A stretch of 64,000 bases of DNA from JBOGOC01 sp050747525 (lineage in GTDB: Bacteria > Acidobacteriota > Polarisedimenticolia > JACPZX01 > DASXTC01), in assembly GCA_050747525.1 (NCBI GenBank), contig JBOGOC010000036.1, positions 1 through 64,000 on the forward strand. The letters run 5' to 3'. Every line of letters starts with the position of its first letter. Position 1 is the first letter of the stretch. The notes beneath the pieces were generated by a model, which did not search any database, was not told where the DNA came from, and saw only the letters and a list, made by a program, of their open reading frames with translations. The translations under genes and the position numbers were made by a program. Positions 8,819 to 17,511 of this stretch are shown in pieces.

Positions 8819-9231
8819 GGGGTCCCCTCTCCACCGGCGCCGGCCAGCCTCACGACCCGGTCGGGCATGCGGCAGGGGACGCCGCGGGCATCGATGGAAG
8901 CGTGGCGGGTGCCCCCCGTGGCCAGCAGCCGGGCGTCCGCGGGCCTGTGGACCTCGTACTCGAACCGGGCGGTCACGCGGCTCACATCCGCGAGCACGGT
9001 GCGCACTTCGAGGACCTCGTCGTAGCGCGCCGGGCTCAGATACCGGCAGGAGGCTTCCACCACCGGCATCCAGATCCCCTGGCGCTCCAGGTCGGCGTAG
9101 GCACAGCCCGCCTCACGCATCAGCTCGGTGCGCCCGATCTCGAACCACACGAGGAAGTGGCTGTGGTGCACCACACCCATCTGATCCGTCTCCGGATAAC
9201 GCACCCGCACGCTGGTGACGCCTTCTCTCAT
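8815..9231 (-). CDS. YbgC-like acyl-CoA thioesterase
   Basis: The 138-residue hot-dog-fold protein has the 4-hydroxybenzoyl-CoA thioesterase signature V-R-Y-P-E-T-D-Q-M-G-V-V-H-H-S-H-F near its N-terminus, with the catalytic Asp (D17, in ETDQMG) and the following WFEIGRTE helix. Members hydrolyse short- or medium-chain acyl-CoA; YbgC itself is linked to the Tol-Pal envelope system, which fits its place directly upstream of bamD. The exact substrate is unknown. It overlaps bamD by 4 bp and follows rpe by 4 bp. Confidence 0.85.
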   Translation of the reverse strand: MREGVTSVRVRYPETDQMGVVHHSHFLVWFEIGRTELMREAGCAYADLERQGIWMPVVEASCRYLSPARYDEVLEVRTVLADVSRVTARFEYEVHRPADARLLATGGTRHASIDARGVPCRMPDRVVRLAGAGGEGTP

Positions 9232-9235
9232 GAAA

Positions 9236-9922
9236 TCAGCGGGCCCTGACGGCGGCCAGCGCCGCCATCAACTCGGCGGCACCCTTGCCGGGGTCCGCGC
9301 CTCCGAACACGGCGCTCCCCGCCACCAGGATGTCCGCCCCCGCCGCGGCCAGAGTGGCGATGTTGTCCCTGGTCACCCCGCCGTCCACCTCGATGCGGGC
9401 GGAGAGGCCCGCCTCGTCGATCCGTTGGCGCAGATCCACGACCTTGTCCTTGACCCGGGGGATGAACGCCTGACCTCCCCAGCCGGGATTCACCGACATG
9501 AGCAGCACGTAGTCCACGTCCGCGAGGATCCCGTCCAGCGCGTGCAGCGGCGTGGCGGGATTGAGCACCACGCCCGCCTCGCGTCCCGAGGATCGGATGG
9601 CGGCCACCGTGCGATGCAAGTGGCGGCACGCTTCCACGTGCACCGAGATCATGTCCGCCCCCGCCTCGGCGAACGGGTCGATCCAGCGATCCGGATCCTC
9701 CACCATCAGGTGGCAGTCCAGCTTCAGGGAGGTGGCCGCCCTCACGCAGCGCACCACCGGCGGCCCGATGGTGAGGTTGGGAACGAAGTGGCCGTCCATC
9801 ACGTCCACGTGCAGCAGGCTCACGCCGGCGCGCTCCACCGCCTGGATCTCTTCCGCCAGGCGGCTGAAGTCGGCCGACAGGATCGAAGGGGCCAGCAGAG
9901 CTGGCGTGTCCTTTCGCTTCAT
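9236..9922 (-). CDS. rpe: Ribulose-phosphate 3-epimerase
   Basis: The TIM-barrel enzyme interconverts D-ribulose 5-phosphate and D-xylulose 5-phosphate in the pentose phosphate pathway. Family blocks are clear: LAPSILSADFSRL, LLHVDVMDGHFVPNLTIGPPVV, DCHLMVEDPDRWI, VLLMSVNPGWGGQAFIP and IEVDGGVTRDNI, including the metal-binding His/Asp residues of HVDVMDGHF. I chose ATG 9922 (228 aa) over the upstream GTG 9943 because GAGGAG lies 8 bp before it, whereas the GTG would overlap the PASTA gene. It follows the PASTA protein gene, an arrangement I associate with acidobacterial and related genomes. Confidence 0.93.
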   Translation of the reverse strand: MKRKDTPALLAPSILSADFSRLAEEIQAVERAGVSLLHVDVMDGHFVPNLTIGPPVVRCVRAATSLKLDCHLMVEDPDRWIDPFAEAGADMISVHVEACRHLHRTVAAIRSSGREAGVVLNPATPLHALDGILADVDYVLLMSVNPGWGGQAFIPRVKDKVVDLRQRIDEAGLSARIEVDGGVTRDNIATLAAAGADILVAGSAVFGGADPGKGAAELMAALAAVRAR

Positions 9923-9935
9923 GGGCTGCGCTCCT

Positions 9936-10724
9936 CTACTCACTCAGCACCAGGCTGATGATGTCGTTGCGTCCCACGGGCTGCCCCGGAGGCGGGGTCT
10001 GTCTCAGGACCACTCCGTGCTCGCGCCCGCTGACGGCCTCGCGCCGCACGGGGCCGACGCGCAGCCGGGCGCGTCGCGCGAAGTCGTTCACCTCTGCTAC
10101 CCGCCGCCCCGTCAGGTCGGGCATGATGAAGCGGGCCGGCTCCGGCCCCCGGCTCACCAGCAGGTCGACCGCTCCGTCGGAGCGCGCCGATACGGGCCGT
10201 GGCTGGGACGGATCGCCGGACGGGGCCGGATCCTGCGCCATGACCAGATCCTCGGCCACCTCCGGCTCGATGGTGCGCGTCACGTGCCCGGGCCGCAGGC
10301 CCTGCCTCTCGAGCGCGAGACGCGCCGTGCGCAGTCTCTGGCCCCGCACCTCGGGGATCGTCACCTCGAGCCGCCCCAGGCTGACGCTCACCCGCACCTT
10401 GCGGTTCTTCTTGATGGTGGCTCCCGCCGGCGGCTCCTGCACCCGCACCCGTCCCGCCGGCGTGATGTCGTCGTGCCGGGGCTCGTCTTCCTGCAGGTAG
10501 AGGCTGAGTCGGCTCACGGTGGTGCGGGCCTCCTCCAGGGGCATGCCGGTGAGCTCGGGCACGGTCACCTCACGCCCCGTGAAGACCAGGCGCATGGTGA
10601 GGTAGAAGCTCCCCGAAAACACCAGACCCAGCAGCCCCACGAAGACGGCCACCCGGGCCATCCGGATGGTCCACCGGTACCAGAAGGTTCGCCGGGACGC
10701 CGCGACAGAGGGTGGCTGCGTCAT
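9936..10724 (-). CDS. Membrane-anchored protein with three PASTA domains
   Basis: The 262-residue protein has a short basic cytoplasmic N-terminus and one membrane segment (about residues 22-46, MARVAVFVGLLGLVFSGSFYL). Three extracytoplasmic PASTA domains follow, starting near residues 53 (VTVPELTGMPLEEA), 119 (VTIPEVRGQRLRTA) and 197 (FIMPDLTGRRVAEV). PASTA domains bind peptidoglycan or muropeptides in PBPs and PknB-type kinases. Here no kinase or transpeptidase domain is attached, so it may be a cell-wall sensor or scaffold. It sits between tRNA-Gln and rpe on the same strand. Confidence 0.85.
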   Translation of the reverse strand: MTQPPSVAASRRTFWYRWTIRMARVAVFVGLLGLVFSGSFYLTMRLVFTGREVTVPELTGMPLEEARTTVSRLSLYLQEDEPRHDDITPAGRVRVQEPPAGATIKKNRKVRVSVSLGRLEVTIPEVRGQRLRTARLALERQGLRPGHVTRTIEPEVAEDLVMAQDPAPSGDPSQPRPVSARSDGAVDLLVSRGPEPARFIMPDLTGRRVAEVNDFARRARLRVGPVRREAVSGREHGVVLRQTPPPGQPVGRNDIISLVLSE

Positions 10725-10745
10725 CGAAGGTCAGAGAGCGCCGCC

Positions 10746-10821
10746 TGGCTGCGGGACAGGGATTCGAACCCCGATTGCATGATCCAGAGTCATGAGTCCT
10801 ACCAGATTGGACGATCCCGCA
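10746..10821 (-). tRNA. tRNA-Gln (anticodon CTG)
   Basis: Read on the minus strand, the sequence folds as a complete tRNA. The 7-bp acceptor pairs TGCGGGA with TCCCGCA, the D stem is GTCC/GGAC, and the anticodon stem CATGA/TCATG carries loop CTCTGGA (anticodon CTG). The T stem CGGGG/CCCTG encloses loop TTCGAAT. Discriminator G and CCA are encoded. It lies between the PASTA gene and the amino-acid dehydrogenase, two genes downstream of gltX. Confidence 0.95.
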
Positions 10822-10871
10822 GCAGGCGCCTGTCTTCCGCCGCCGGATTGCCGAATCGAAAGCATAGCCTA

Positions 10872-12080
10872 TCAGGCGGGCGGCGCGATGCGGGGCATGA
10901 CCAGCCGCTCCGCGGCTGCGCGCGGGGTTATCCGCTCGCGCACCGAAAGCCCGTACACCGCCTCGGCGTTGGCGCGCACCGTGCCGACGATGCGGGCCAC
11001 CGCGCGCGGCAGGCGCAACGGCCCCATCGGACGGCGGGCCTCTTCCAGCTCCTCGGCGCAGGCGACGATCCCGCCGCAGTTGGTGAGGTAATCCACGCTG
11101 CACAGCACGCCGCGCGCGTGCAGGTGCTCCTCCGCGGCCAGCGACAGCGGCTTGTTGGCCGCCTGCAGCACGCAGCGGGCGCGGATGCGCCGGGCCGTGT
11201 CGAGATCCACCGTGTCGGTGCGCGCCGCGGGGACCACGACGTCGGCGTCCACCTCGAACAGCGAGGGGAGCGAGGCCGCGCCGCGCCGCACCATCGCGCC
11301 GGCCGGAGCCGCCTCCACCACCGACTGTCCGGCCTGGCGCGCCGACATCAGCGCGCGCACATCCAGACCGTCGGGGTGGTGCAGCACGCCGCCCCGGTCG
11401 CGCGCCGGGTCGGGAAGGTCGCTGCAGGCGACCAGCACCGCCCCCTCGGCCTCGGCCAGGAGGGCGATGGCGGCCCCCACGTTGCCGAACCCCTCGATGG
11501 CCAGGCGCAGCCCGCGGAGCCTGCGGGCCCCCTGCACGTATCCTCCCTCCAGGGCGGTCATCAGATCGGTCACGCATCCGAGCGAGGTCAGGCCCAGCTG
11601 ATCGATCGGGATGCCACCCTTGTCGGCGGGGCGCCCGATGGATCGTCCGGCCGTCTCGAACAGAATCTGCATGTCCTGCTCGTCCGTGAACATGTCGGGC
11701 CCCGGCGTGTACTGCGGGGCGTGGGCGAGCAGGGTGGCGTACCAGGTCATCAGCTCGCGGCGCGCCGCCGACCCGCGCGGGAAGCGCGCGGGATCGGCCA
11801 CCAGGGCCGATTTCCCGCCGCCGTACTCCAGCATGGCACCGGCGTTCTTGAAGGTCATGGCGCGCGCCAGATCGACCACCTCCGCCACCTCGATGTCGGG
11901 CACCATGCGCAGGCCGCCCATGGCCGGCCCGCGGACCGTGTTGTGCACCACGATGATGGCGGACACGCCGAGGTCCGCGTTGCGCGCTGTGAGAATCATC
12001 TCGGGCCCGAACGGGTCCCTGAGCGCGGCCGGAGGCGCGGTGTCCACGTTCACCGTGGTCGGGTCGCCGCCGCGCGTCAT
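10872..12080 (-). CDS. Glu/Leu/Phe/Val dehydrogenase family protein
   Basis: The 402-residue NAD(P)-dependent amino-acid dehydrogenase contains VVHNTVRGPAMGGLRM (substrate-binding segment), MTFKNAGAMLEYGGGKSAL with the catalytic-domain Lys, YTPGPDMFTDEQDM, and the Rossmann motif IEGFGNVGAAIA near residue 195. The C-terminal block SVDYLTNCGGIVACAEE is also typical. The enzymes oxidatively deaminate glutamate or branched/aromatic amino acids to 2-oxoacids. Specificity cannot be read with confidence; the short length favours the Leu/Val type over hexameric glutamate dehydrogenase. It overlaps the gltX stop by 4 bp. Confidence 0.88.
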   Translation of the reverse strand: MTRGGDPTTVNVDTAPPAALRDPFGPEMILTARNADLGVSAIIVVHNTVRGPAMGGLRMVPDIEVAEVVDLARAMTFKNAGAMLEYGGGKSALVADPARFPRGSAARRELMTWYATLLAHAPQYTPGPDMFTDEQDMQILFETAGRSIGRPADKGGIPIDQLGLTSLGCVTDLMTALEGGYVQGARRLRGLRLAIEGFGNVGAAIALLAEAEGAVLVACSDLPDPARDRGGVLHHPDGLDVRALMSARQAGQSVVEAAPAGAMVRRGAASLPSLFEVDADVVVPAARTDTVDLDTARRIRARCVLQAANKPLSLAAEEHLHARGVLCSVDYLTNCGGIVACAEELEEARRPMGPLRLPRAVARIVGTVRANAEAVYGLSVRERITPRAAAERLVMPRIAPPA

Positions 12081-13525
12081 TTCCGCCCGTGCGCTCCCGC
12101 TTCGATCTCGCGCGTGGCGCGCTCCAGCCGCCGGACGACCCCTTCGCGGCCCATCACCGACATCACGGCGAACAGGCCGGGGCTGACCGCGCGCCCGGTG
12201 AGCGCCACGCGCGCGGGATGGATGAGAGCGGCCGCCTTGACCCCCAGCCGCTCGGCCAGGCCGCGCAGGGCCGCCTCGCAGGCTGCTTCATGGAACGGCT
12301 CGAGGCGCGCGAGGACCTCGCGCAGCGCGTCGAGACGCGGCGCCGTCTCGGGAGTGAGATGCTTCGCCGCGGCATCCGCATCGTAGTCGAAGTCCTCGGT
12401 GAGAAAGGGCCGCGCGTCGCGCGCCAGGTCCCCCAGCATCCGGGAGCGCTCCTTGAGCAGGTCCAGCAAGGCGTGGAACCATGCGGCCCGGGCGCCGGCC
12501 AGCTCGGGCTGCCAGAGCCTCTCCTTCTCGAACCAGGGGCGCGCCAGCTCCGCCAGCTCCGCGGGGGCGCGCCGGCGCAGGTACTCGCCGTTCATCCAGG
12601 CCAGCTTGTCGTGGTCGAACACCGCGCCTCGCGCGCCGACCTTCTCGAAGGAGAAGGCCTCCACCATCTCGGGCCGCGTCATGATCTCCCTGTCTCCACC
12701 GGGGGACCATCCCAGCAGTGCCAGAAAGTTGAACAGCGCTTCGGGCAGGTAGCCGGATCGCGCGTATTCCATGACCGACACCGCCCCGTGACGCTTGGAC
12801 AGGCGCTTCTTGTCCTCGCCCAGGATGAGCGGCAGGTGTCCGAAACGTGGCGGCTCGGCTCCCAGGGCGCGGTAGAGCAGGATCTGCTTGGGCGTGTTGG
12901 AGATGTGATCGTCGCCGCGGATCACGTGCGTGATGCGCATGTCCATGTCGTCCGACACGCACGACAGGTTGTAGGTGGGCGACCCGTCGCTGCGCAGGAG
13001 CACCAGATCTTCGATCTCCACGTTGGAGAACTGCGTCGGGCCGTGCACCAGATCGTCGTAGCCGGTCATCCCTTCGGGGACGCGGAACCGCACGACGAAC
13101 GGCTCTCCGGAAGCCCGGCGCGCGGCCTCGGCGGGCTCGACGCCCAGGCAGAGCCGATCGTAGGCCCACACCTGTCCCGACGCTTCGAACGCCCTGCGCC
13201 GTCCCTCGATGGCCTCGGCCGAGCAGAAGCAGCGGTAGGCGTGCCCCGTCTCGAGCAGGACGCGGGCCTTGCGCACGTGCTCGTCACGTGAGGCGCTCTG
13301 GAAGAACGGGCCTTCGTCGTGGGTCAGCCCGAGCCAGCTCAGCCCGTCGAGGATGGCCGTCACCATCTCTTCGGACGATCGCGCGGCATCGGTGTCCTCG
13401 ATGCGCAGGATGAACACGCCCGCCGTGCGCCGCGCGTAGAGCCAGTTGAACAGCGCGGTGCGCGCCCCCCCCACGTGCAGGTAGCCGGTGGGACTGGGAG
13501 CGAATCTGACTCGTGGCGCGCTCAT
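12077..13525 (-). CDS. gltX: Glutamyl-tRNA synthetase
   Basis: The 482-residue class I synthetase has the HIGH-type motif in RFAPSPTGYLHVGGART and the KMSKS-type motif KKRLSKRHG near residue 237. The conserved GDDHISNTPKQILLYRALG and VMEYARSGYLPEALFNFLALLGWSP blocks are present, followed by a helical anticodon-binding domain. It charges tRNA-Glu. Whether it also mischarges tRNA-Gln (non-discriminating, with GatCAB repair) cannot be read from sequence alone, but a tRNA-Gln gene lies downstream in the same direction. A good promoter lies at 13577-13605. Confidence 0.95.
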   Translation of the reverse strand: MSAPRVRFAPSPTGYLHVGGARTALFNWLYARRTAGVFILRIEDTDAARSSEEMVTAILDGLSWLGLTHDEGPFFQSASRDEHVRKARVLLETGHAYRCFCSAEAIEGRRRAFEASGQVWAYDRLCLGVEPAEAARRASGEPFVVRFRVPEGMTGYDDLVHGPTQFSNVEIEDLVLLRSDGSPTYNLSCVSDDMDMRITHVIRGDDHISNTPKQILLYRALGAEPPRFGHLPLILGEDKKRLSKRHGAVSVMEYARSGYLPEALFNFLALLGWSPGGDREIMTRPEMVEAFSFEKVGARGAVFDHDKLAWMNGEYLRRRAPAELAELARPWFEKERLWQPELAGARAAWFHALLDLLKERSRMLGDLARDARPFLTEDFDYDADAAAKHLTPETAPRLDALREVLARLEPFHEAACEAALRGLAERLGVKAAALIHPARVALTGRAVSPGLFAVMSVMGREGVVRRLERATREIEAGAHGRK

Positions 13526-13576
13526 CCGGGCTCCATCGGGGCATGTGAAGGAAGGGTGTTCGAGACGAGAAGTGTC

Positions 13577-13605
13577 ATTCTAATCGGGCCTTTCGGGGCA
13601 GTCAA
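13577..13605 (-). promoter_or_regulatory. Sigma-70-type promoter for gltX
   Basis: On the minus strand, TTGACT (13600-13605) and TAGAAT (13577-13582) are separated by 17 bp, about 50 bp upstream of the gltX ATG. It is divergent from the promoter of the beta-barrel protein gene. Confidence 0.55.
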
Positions 13606-13615
13606 CGAAGCGTGT

Positions 13616-13645
13616 TTGAAAGGACGACGCGGCTCGTCCTATGGT
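13616..13645 (+). promoter_or_regulatory. Promoter with palindromic spacer for beta-barrel gene
   Basis: TTGAAA (13616-13621) and TATGGT (13640-13645) are 18 bp apart. The spacer itself is an inverted repeat, GGACGA-6 nt-TCGTCC, filling it exactly. It ends in CGTCC directly before the -10, a feature shared with the promoters at 58614 and 60217. The palindrome could be an operator. Confidence 0.5.
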
Positions 13646-13682
13646 GTCGCGAGCCCTTCAACCCGTCTCCCTGGAGGACAGC

Positions 13683-14225
13683 ATGAAGAGAATCCTGATC
13701 TGGATCGCGGCGTTGACGATGGTGGCGGCGGCGGCCGGCTCACCGGCCCGGGCCGAGATGCGCAAGGGAGCCTTCGAGGCGGGCGGGTTCCTCTACTGGG
13801 CCCACTTCGACAACGACTCCAACGTGGACGACACCACGGGGGGCGGACTGAGGTTCGGCATCCTCTTTGCCGAGGAGCATCAGCTGGAATTCACCTGGGA
13901 GCACTCCAGCACCGAGGACGAGTTCTTCGATGAAGACGTGGACATCGACACCTTCAGGGCCGGATACGTCTACAACGTCCTCCCCAACAAGCCGTTCTCG
14001 CCCTTCCTCACCGTCGGGGGCGGCTGGCAGCACGTGCAGATCGACGCCTTCGGGGACGAAGCTACGGACGGCCTCATTTTCGGCGGGGGCGGACTCAGGA
14101 TCTTCATCGGCCGATCCTTCAACATCCGCTTCGACGGCATGGTGGAGCTGATTTTCCCGCCGAGCGACACGCTGTTCGACACCCTCCTTCTGGGAGGGGT
14201 GGGGTGGGTGACGGGGGGACGCTGA
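13683..14225 (+). CDS. Secreted outer-membrane beta-barrel-like protein
   Basis: The 180-residue protein starts with a Sec signal peptide (MKRILIWIAALTMVAAAAGSPARA, cleavage after ARA). The mature part alternates aromatic/hydrophobic and polar residues in strand-like stretches (AGGFLYWAHF, LRFGILFAEEHQLEFTWEHS, AGYVYNVLPNKPFSPFLTVGGGWQHV, FGGGGLRIFIGRSFNIRFDGMVELIF). This pattern fits a small OmpA/OmpW-type 8-stranded barrel. ATG 13683 was chosen because GGAGG precedes it at 7-8 bp and the signal peptide begins there. The role is unknown, and the gene is apparently monocistronic with its own promoter. Confidence 0.75.
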   Translation: MKRILIWIAALTMVAAAAGSPARAEMRKGAFEAGGFLYWAHFDNDSNVDDTTGGGLRFGILFAEEHQLEFTWEHSSTEDEFFDEDVDIDTFRAGYVYNVLPNKPFSPFLTVGGGWQHVQIDAFGDEATDGLIFGGGGLRIFIGRSFNIRFDGMVELIFPPSDTLFDTLLLGGVGWVTGGR

Positions 14226-14334
14226 CTCCCGGAATCCGCCGGCCTCCCTGGAGGTTTCTCCTGGTGAGCCGGGCGGAGGCGTGGGCTGTGCTAGAATGAC
14301 GGCCCGTTGCCTCCCTGGACATCATCGGTGTGAC

Positions 14335-16191
14335 ATGTCACGGCGCCGTTTCCTCTGCCTGATCTTCGCCCTGTCGGCTCTGCTGGCGGGCCCCTCGCCC
14401 GTCCGGGCCCAGGGGGCATTCACCAGCAGCCGCGTGGTGAAAGCCGAGAGTTACGTCTCCTTCGACAAGGTCCCCCCCGGGTCCGCCTTCCGGCTGGCAG
14501 TGGTCCTCACCGTGGACCACGGCTGGCACATCAATGCGGACAAACCCTCTCTGGACTATCTGATCGCCACCCATCTGGAGATGGCCCCTCCCGAGGCCGG
14601 GATCGAGCTGGGATCGGCCATCTATCCTTCTCATGTGGAGAGAGCCTTCTCCTTCACCGAAGGGAAAACCCTGAGGGTGTTCGAGGGGAAGGTCCCCATC
14701 GGCCTCGAGGCCCGGTCGGCGCGTGATCTCGCAGCGGGGCCCCGCACGCTGACGGGGACCCTCACGGTGCAGGCCTGCAGCGATACATCGTGCCTGGCCC
14801 CCGCGAAGGTGCCGGTGACGATCAGCGTGCCCATCGCCGCTCCTGGAGATCCCATCAACGCGACCCATGCGGACATCTTCGGGGCCATCCGATTCGCGGA
14901 CGGAGCCTTCCCGCGGCAGGCGGCGCCAGGCGGCGCGGGCACCCCCGCTCCCGACGCGGTGAGCCCGATCGACAATCCGGTCGGGCGCTGGGTGTCCGAG
15001 GCCGGATGGGGCGTGGCGCTGCTCTGGATCTTCCTGGGCGGGCTGGCGCTCAACCTCACGCCCTGCGTCTACCCGCTCATCCCGATCACCCTGGCCTACT
15101 TCGGCGGGCAGGCCTCCGGACGATCCGGGCGCACGTTCTCGCTGGCCACGGTGTACGTGCTGGGGATGTGCGTCACCTATTCGGTGATGGGGGTCGTGGC
15201 CGCGCTCACCGGGAGCGTCCTGGGGTCCGCCCTGCAGAGCCCCGCGGTGCTCGTCTTCGTGGCGCTGGTGATGGTGGGCCTGGGGCTCTCGATGCTGGGG
15301 CTCTACGACATCCAGGTCCCGGCGGCCTTGCGCCGGCGCATCACCTCGAAGCCCGGCATCGGGGGCGCACTGTTCATGGGGCTCACCGTGGGGCTGGTGG
15401 CCGCGCCGTGCGTGGGCCCGTTCGTGGTGAGCCTGCTGGCCTACGTCGGGCAGATCGGAAATCCGCTGCTCGGCTTCTGGCTCTTCTTCGTGCTCGCGCT
15501 CGGGCTGGGGGTCCCCTATCTGGCGCTGGGGGCCTTCGCCGGCCGCGTGACGCGGTTGCCACGTGCCGGCGCATGGATGGAATGGGTCAAGAAGGTCTTC
15601 GCGTGCGTCCTGTTCGCCATGGCGGCCTATTTCGTCAATCCCCTGCTGCCGGACGGAATCGCGGGATGGACCATTCCGGTGGTTCTGCTGGCAGCAGCGG
15701 TCTATCTGGGGTTCATCGAGGGCTCTCCCATCCGCTCCTCCGGGTTCCGTGCCGCGCGCATCGCCACGTCGGCGGCCTGCGTCGCGGTGGCGGCGGCCCT
15801 GGTGCTGCCTTCCAGCGCCGCCTCGGCGCGGATCCCATGGGAGCCCTACAGCGAGGACGCGCTGCGTCAGGCGTCACAGGCCGGGCGCCCGGTGATCGTC
15901 GACTTTACCGCGGAATGGTGCCTCCCCTGCAAGGAGCTCGACCACTACACCTTCTCCGACCCGCGCGTGGTCGAGGCGGCACGCGACTTCGTCATGCTGC
16001 GGGCCGACATCACGAGCCAGATCTCCGAGGACGTGTCACGCCTGCAGGCGAAGCATTCGATCCTGGGAGCCCCCACCATCGTGTTCCTGGATCCAGGGGG
16101 CCGGGAGCGCCACGAGCTGCGTCTGACGGGTTTCGAGGGGGCCGACCGGTTCCTCGAGAGGCTGGAGCGGGCGCGCTACGACCCCGGCTAG
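14335..16191 (+). CDS. dsbD: Thiol:disulfide interchange protein DsbD
   Basis: The 618-residue protein carries reducing power from cytoplasmic thioredoxin to the periplasm. It has a signal peptide (residues 1-24), then an N-terminal DsbD-alpha domain with the redox pair in VQACSDTSCLAP. The membrane domain has about eight helices, with Cys in NLTPCVYPLIPITL and in AAPCVGPFVVSLL. A C-terminal thioredoxin-like domain (~510-618) has the active site AEWCLPCKELD. All three redox pairs are therefore present. ATG 14335 starts the signal peptide; upstream codons in the frame add a non-signal extension. Its length is close to E. coli DsbD. Confidence 0.92.
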   Translation: MSRRRFLCLIFALSALLAGPSPVRAQGAFTSSRVVKAESYVSFDKVPPGSAFRLAVVLTVDHGWHINADKPSLDYLIATHLEMAPPEAGIELGSAIYPSHVERAFSFTEGKTLRVFEGKVPIGLEARSARDLAAGPRTLTGTLTVQACSDTSCLAPAKVPVTISVPIAAPGDPINATHADIFGAIRFADGAFPRQAAPGGAGTPAPDAVSPIDNPVGRWVSEAGWGVALLWIFLGGLALNLTPCVYPLIPITLAYFGGQASGRSGRTFSLATVYVLGMCVTYSVMGVVAALTGSVLGSALQSPAVLVFVALVMVGLGLSMLGLYDIQVPAALRRRITSKPGIGGALFMGLTVGLVAAPCVGPFVVSLLAYVGQIGNPLLGFWLFFVLALGLGVPYLALGAFAGRVTRLPRAGAWMEWVKKVFACVLFAMAAYFVNPLLPDGIAGWTIPVVLLAAAVYLGFIEGSPIRSSGFRAARIATSAACVAVAAALVLPSSAASARIPWEPYSEDALRQASQAGRPVIVDFTAEWCLPCKELDHYTFSDPRVVEAARDFVMLRADITSQISEDVSRLQAKHSILGAPTIVFLDPGGRERHELRLTGFEGADRFLERLERARYDPG

Positions 16192-16257
16192 GACTCGTCC
16201 TGACGGCGGCGGGCGGTCCCATCCAACACCTATCATCCTGCAGGCAAGGAGGCATTC

Positions 16258-16827
16258 ATGGCCGAGGTCAAGGCGACAGGGCTCAAGAAGGGCATGTGCA
16301 TCAAGATGAACAACGAGCTGTACATCGTGCTGAGCACCATGCACATCACGCCGGGCAACTGGCGGGGGATGGTGCAGTCCAAGCTGCGCAACCTGCGCAG
16401 CGGGAACCAGATGGACCACCGGTTCCGCTCCGAGGACATGGTCGAGCGCGGCATCCTGGACGACGCGGAGATGGAGTATCTCTATCAAGACGGTGACGAC
16501 TTCCACTTCATGAACACCGCGACCTACGAGCAGGTGCACCTGCGCCGCGAGGAGCTGGGCGACAACGTGAACTACCTCACTCCCAACATGAAGATCCAGG
16601 TTCTGTTTCACGAGGGGCGGCCGGTCGGGCTTGAGCTGCCGTTGACGGTGGACATGAAGGTGGTGTCCACGGCTCCGGAGCTGAAGGGAGCCACGGCGTC
16701 GGCGCAGCGCAAGCCGGCGGTCACCGACACGGGCCTCACCGTGCAGGTCCCCCCCTTCATCGGCGAGGGGGAGATGATCACCATCTCCACCGAGGACGGA
16801 ACCTACCTGGAGCGCGCCAAGCGCTAG
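16258..16827 (+). CDS. efp: Elongation factor P with Asn at position 34
   Basis: The 189-residue protein has the three-barrel EF-P layout. Its N-terminal KOW-like domain contains GLKKGMCIKMNNELYIVL and the tip loop TPGNWRGMVQSKLRNL, followed by MDHRFRSEDMVERGIL, YLYQDGDDFHFMNTATYEQ and a C-terminal OB domain ending VQVPPFIGEGEMITISTEDGTYLER. EF-P relieves ribosome stalling at polyproline. The residue aligned with E. coli Lys34 or Pseudomonas Arg32 is Asn34 (PGNWRG in place of PGKG). Neither the EpmA lysylation site nor the EarP rhamnosylation site is therefore available. AAGGAGG lies 5 bp before the ATG. Confidence 0.93.
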   Translation: MAEVKATGLKKGMCIKMNNELYIVLSTMHITPGNWRGMVQSKLRNLRSGNQMDHRFRSEDMVERGILDDAEMEYLYQDGDDFHFMNTATYEQVHLRREELGDNVNYLTPNMKIQVLFHEGRPVGLELPLTVDMKVVSTAPELKGATASAQRKPAVTDTGLTVQVPPFIGEGEMITISTEDGTYLERAKR

Positions 16828-17231
16828 CGCCGCGATTCCAGCGCGTCCCGCAGGATGGCGGCGTGATCGAAGGCCATGTTTTCCGGCACCTGTTCGCGAT
16901 GGAACCATCGCGCCTCGGCGGCGTCGTCGGCCCCGAGCGGCTCTCCGTCGGCCTCCCCCAGAAAAACGACGGAGACCGTGTGCCCCCGAGGGTCGCGCGC
17001 CGGATCCGAGTAGACGTGAAACTGGCGCACCAGCCGAACCTCGAGGCCGGTCTCTTCGCGCGCCTCCCGTTCGGCCGCCTGCTCGACCGTCTCGCCGTAC
17101 TCCACGAACCCACCTGGAAAGGCCCAGCCCGGCGGCGGGGAGCCGCGCCGGACGAGCAGCACCTGGTCGGGGTCGCTGCGGCGCCTCACGATGACGTCCA
17201 CGGTGAGGCGAGGCTGGCGGGCGGGGGGCAT
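16824..17231 (-). CDS. NUDIX hydrolase
   Basis: The 135-residue protein has a complete Nudix box, G-x5-E-x7-REEx-ETG (GGFVEYGETVEQAAEREARE then ETGLEV), around residues 40-66. It is preceded by VLLVRRGSPPPGWAFPGG. Nudix enzymes hydrolyse nucleoside diphosphates linked to another group, for example ADP-ribose or oxidised nucleotides. The substrate is not predictable here, though the pattern resembles ADP-ribose pyrophosphatases. Its stop overlaps the efp stop in the shared tetranucleotide CTAG, so the two genes converge without any spacer. Confidence 0.88.
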   Translation of the reverse strand: MPPARQPRLTVDVIVRRRSDPDQVLLVRRGSPPPGWAFPGGFVEYGETVEQAAEREAREETGLEVRLVRQFHVYSDPARDPRGHTVSVVFLGEADGEPLGADDAAEARWFHREQVPENMAFDHAAILRDALESRR

Positions 17232-17246
17232 CGGCTCAAAGAGGCG

Positions 17247-17336
17247 TGGCGGAGAGGGGGGGATTCGAACCCCCGACTCGGTTACCCGAGTAACGCCTTA
17301 GCAGGGCGCCCTGTTCAGCCACTCCAGCACCTCTCC
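17247..17336 (-). tRNA. tRNA-Ser (anticodon GCT)
   Basis: The minus strand folds as a class II tRNA. The acceptor GGAGAGG pairs with CCTCTCC, the anticodon stem GCGCC/GGCGT carries loop CTGCTAA (anticodon GCT), and a long variable arm pairs ACTCGG with CCGAGT. The T arm has a TTCGAAT loop, and CCA is encoded. It reads serine codons AGC/AGU. Confidence 0.95.
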
Positions 17337-17511
17337 GCGGCGTCGTGAGCATGTTTCCAGGGACAGGGCAGGATAGCAGGGGTGCCCTGGAGCGTCCAAT
17401 AGCGTGGAGCGGGCGCGCAGGATCGGGTACACTCCCGCTCCGACCGCGGTGAGCGGCCGACGACGTGACGGCACCTTCGCACGGATGCCCGAGGCCAGGA
17501 GGTCCCGGACT

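Noticed and set aside
9552..12386. 944-codon plus-strand frame
   Set aside because: It runs antisense through rpe, the PASTA gene, a tRNA and the dehydrogenase, all well supported; the translation has no motif.
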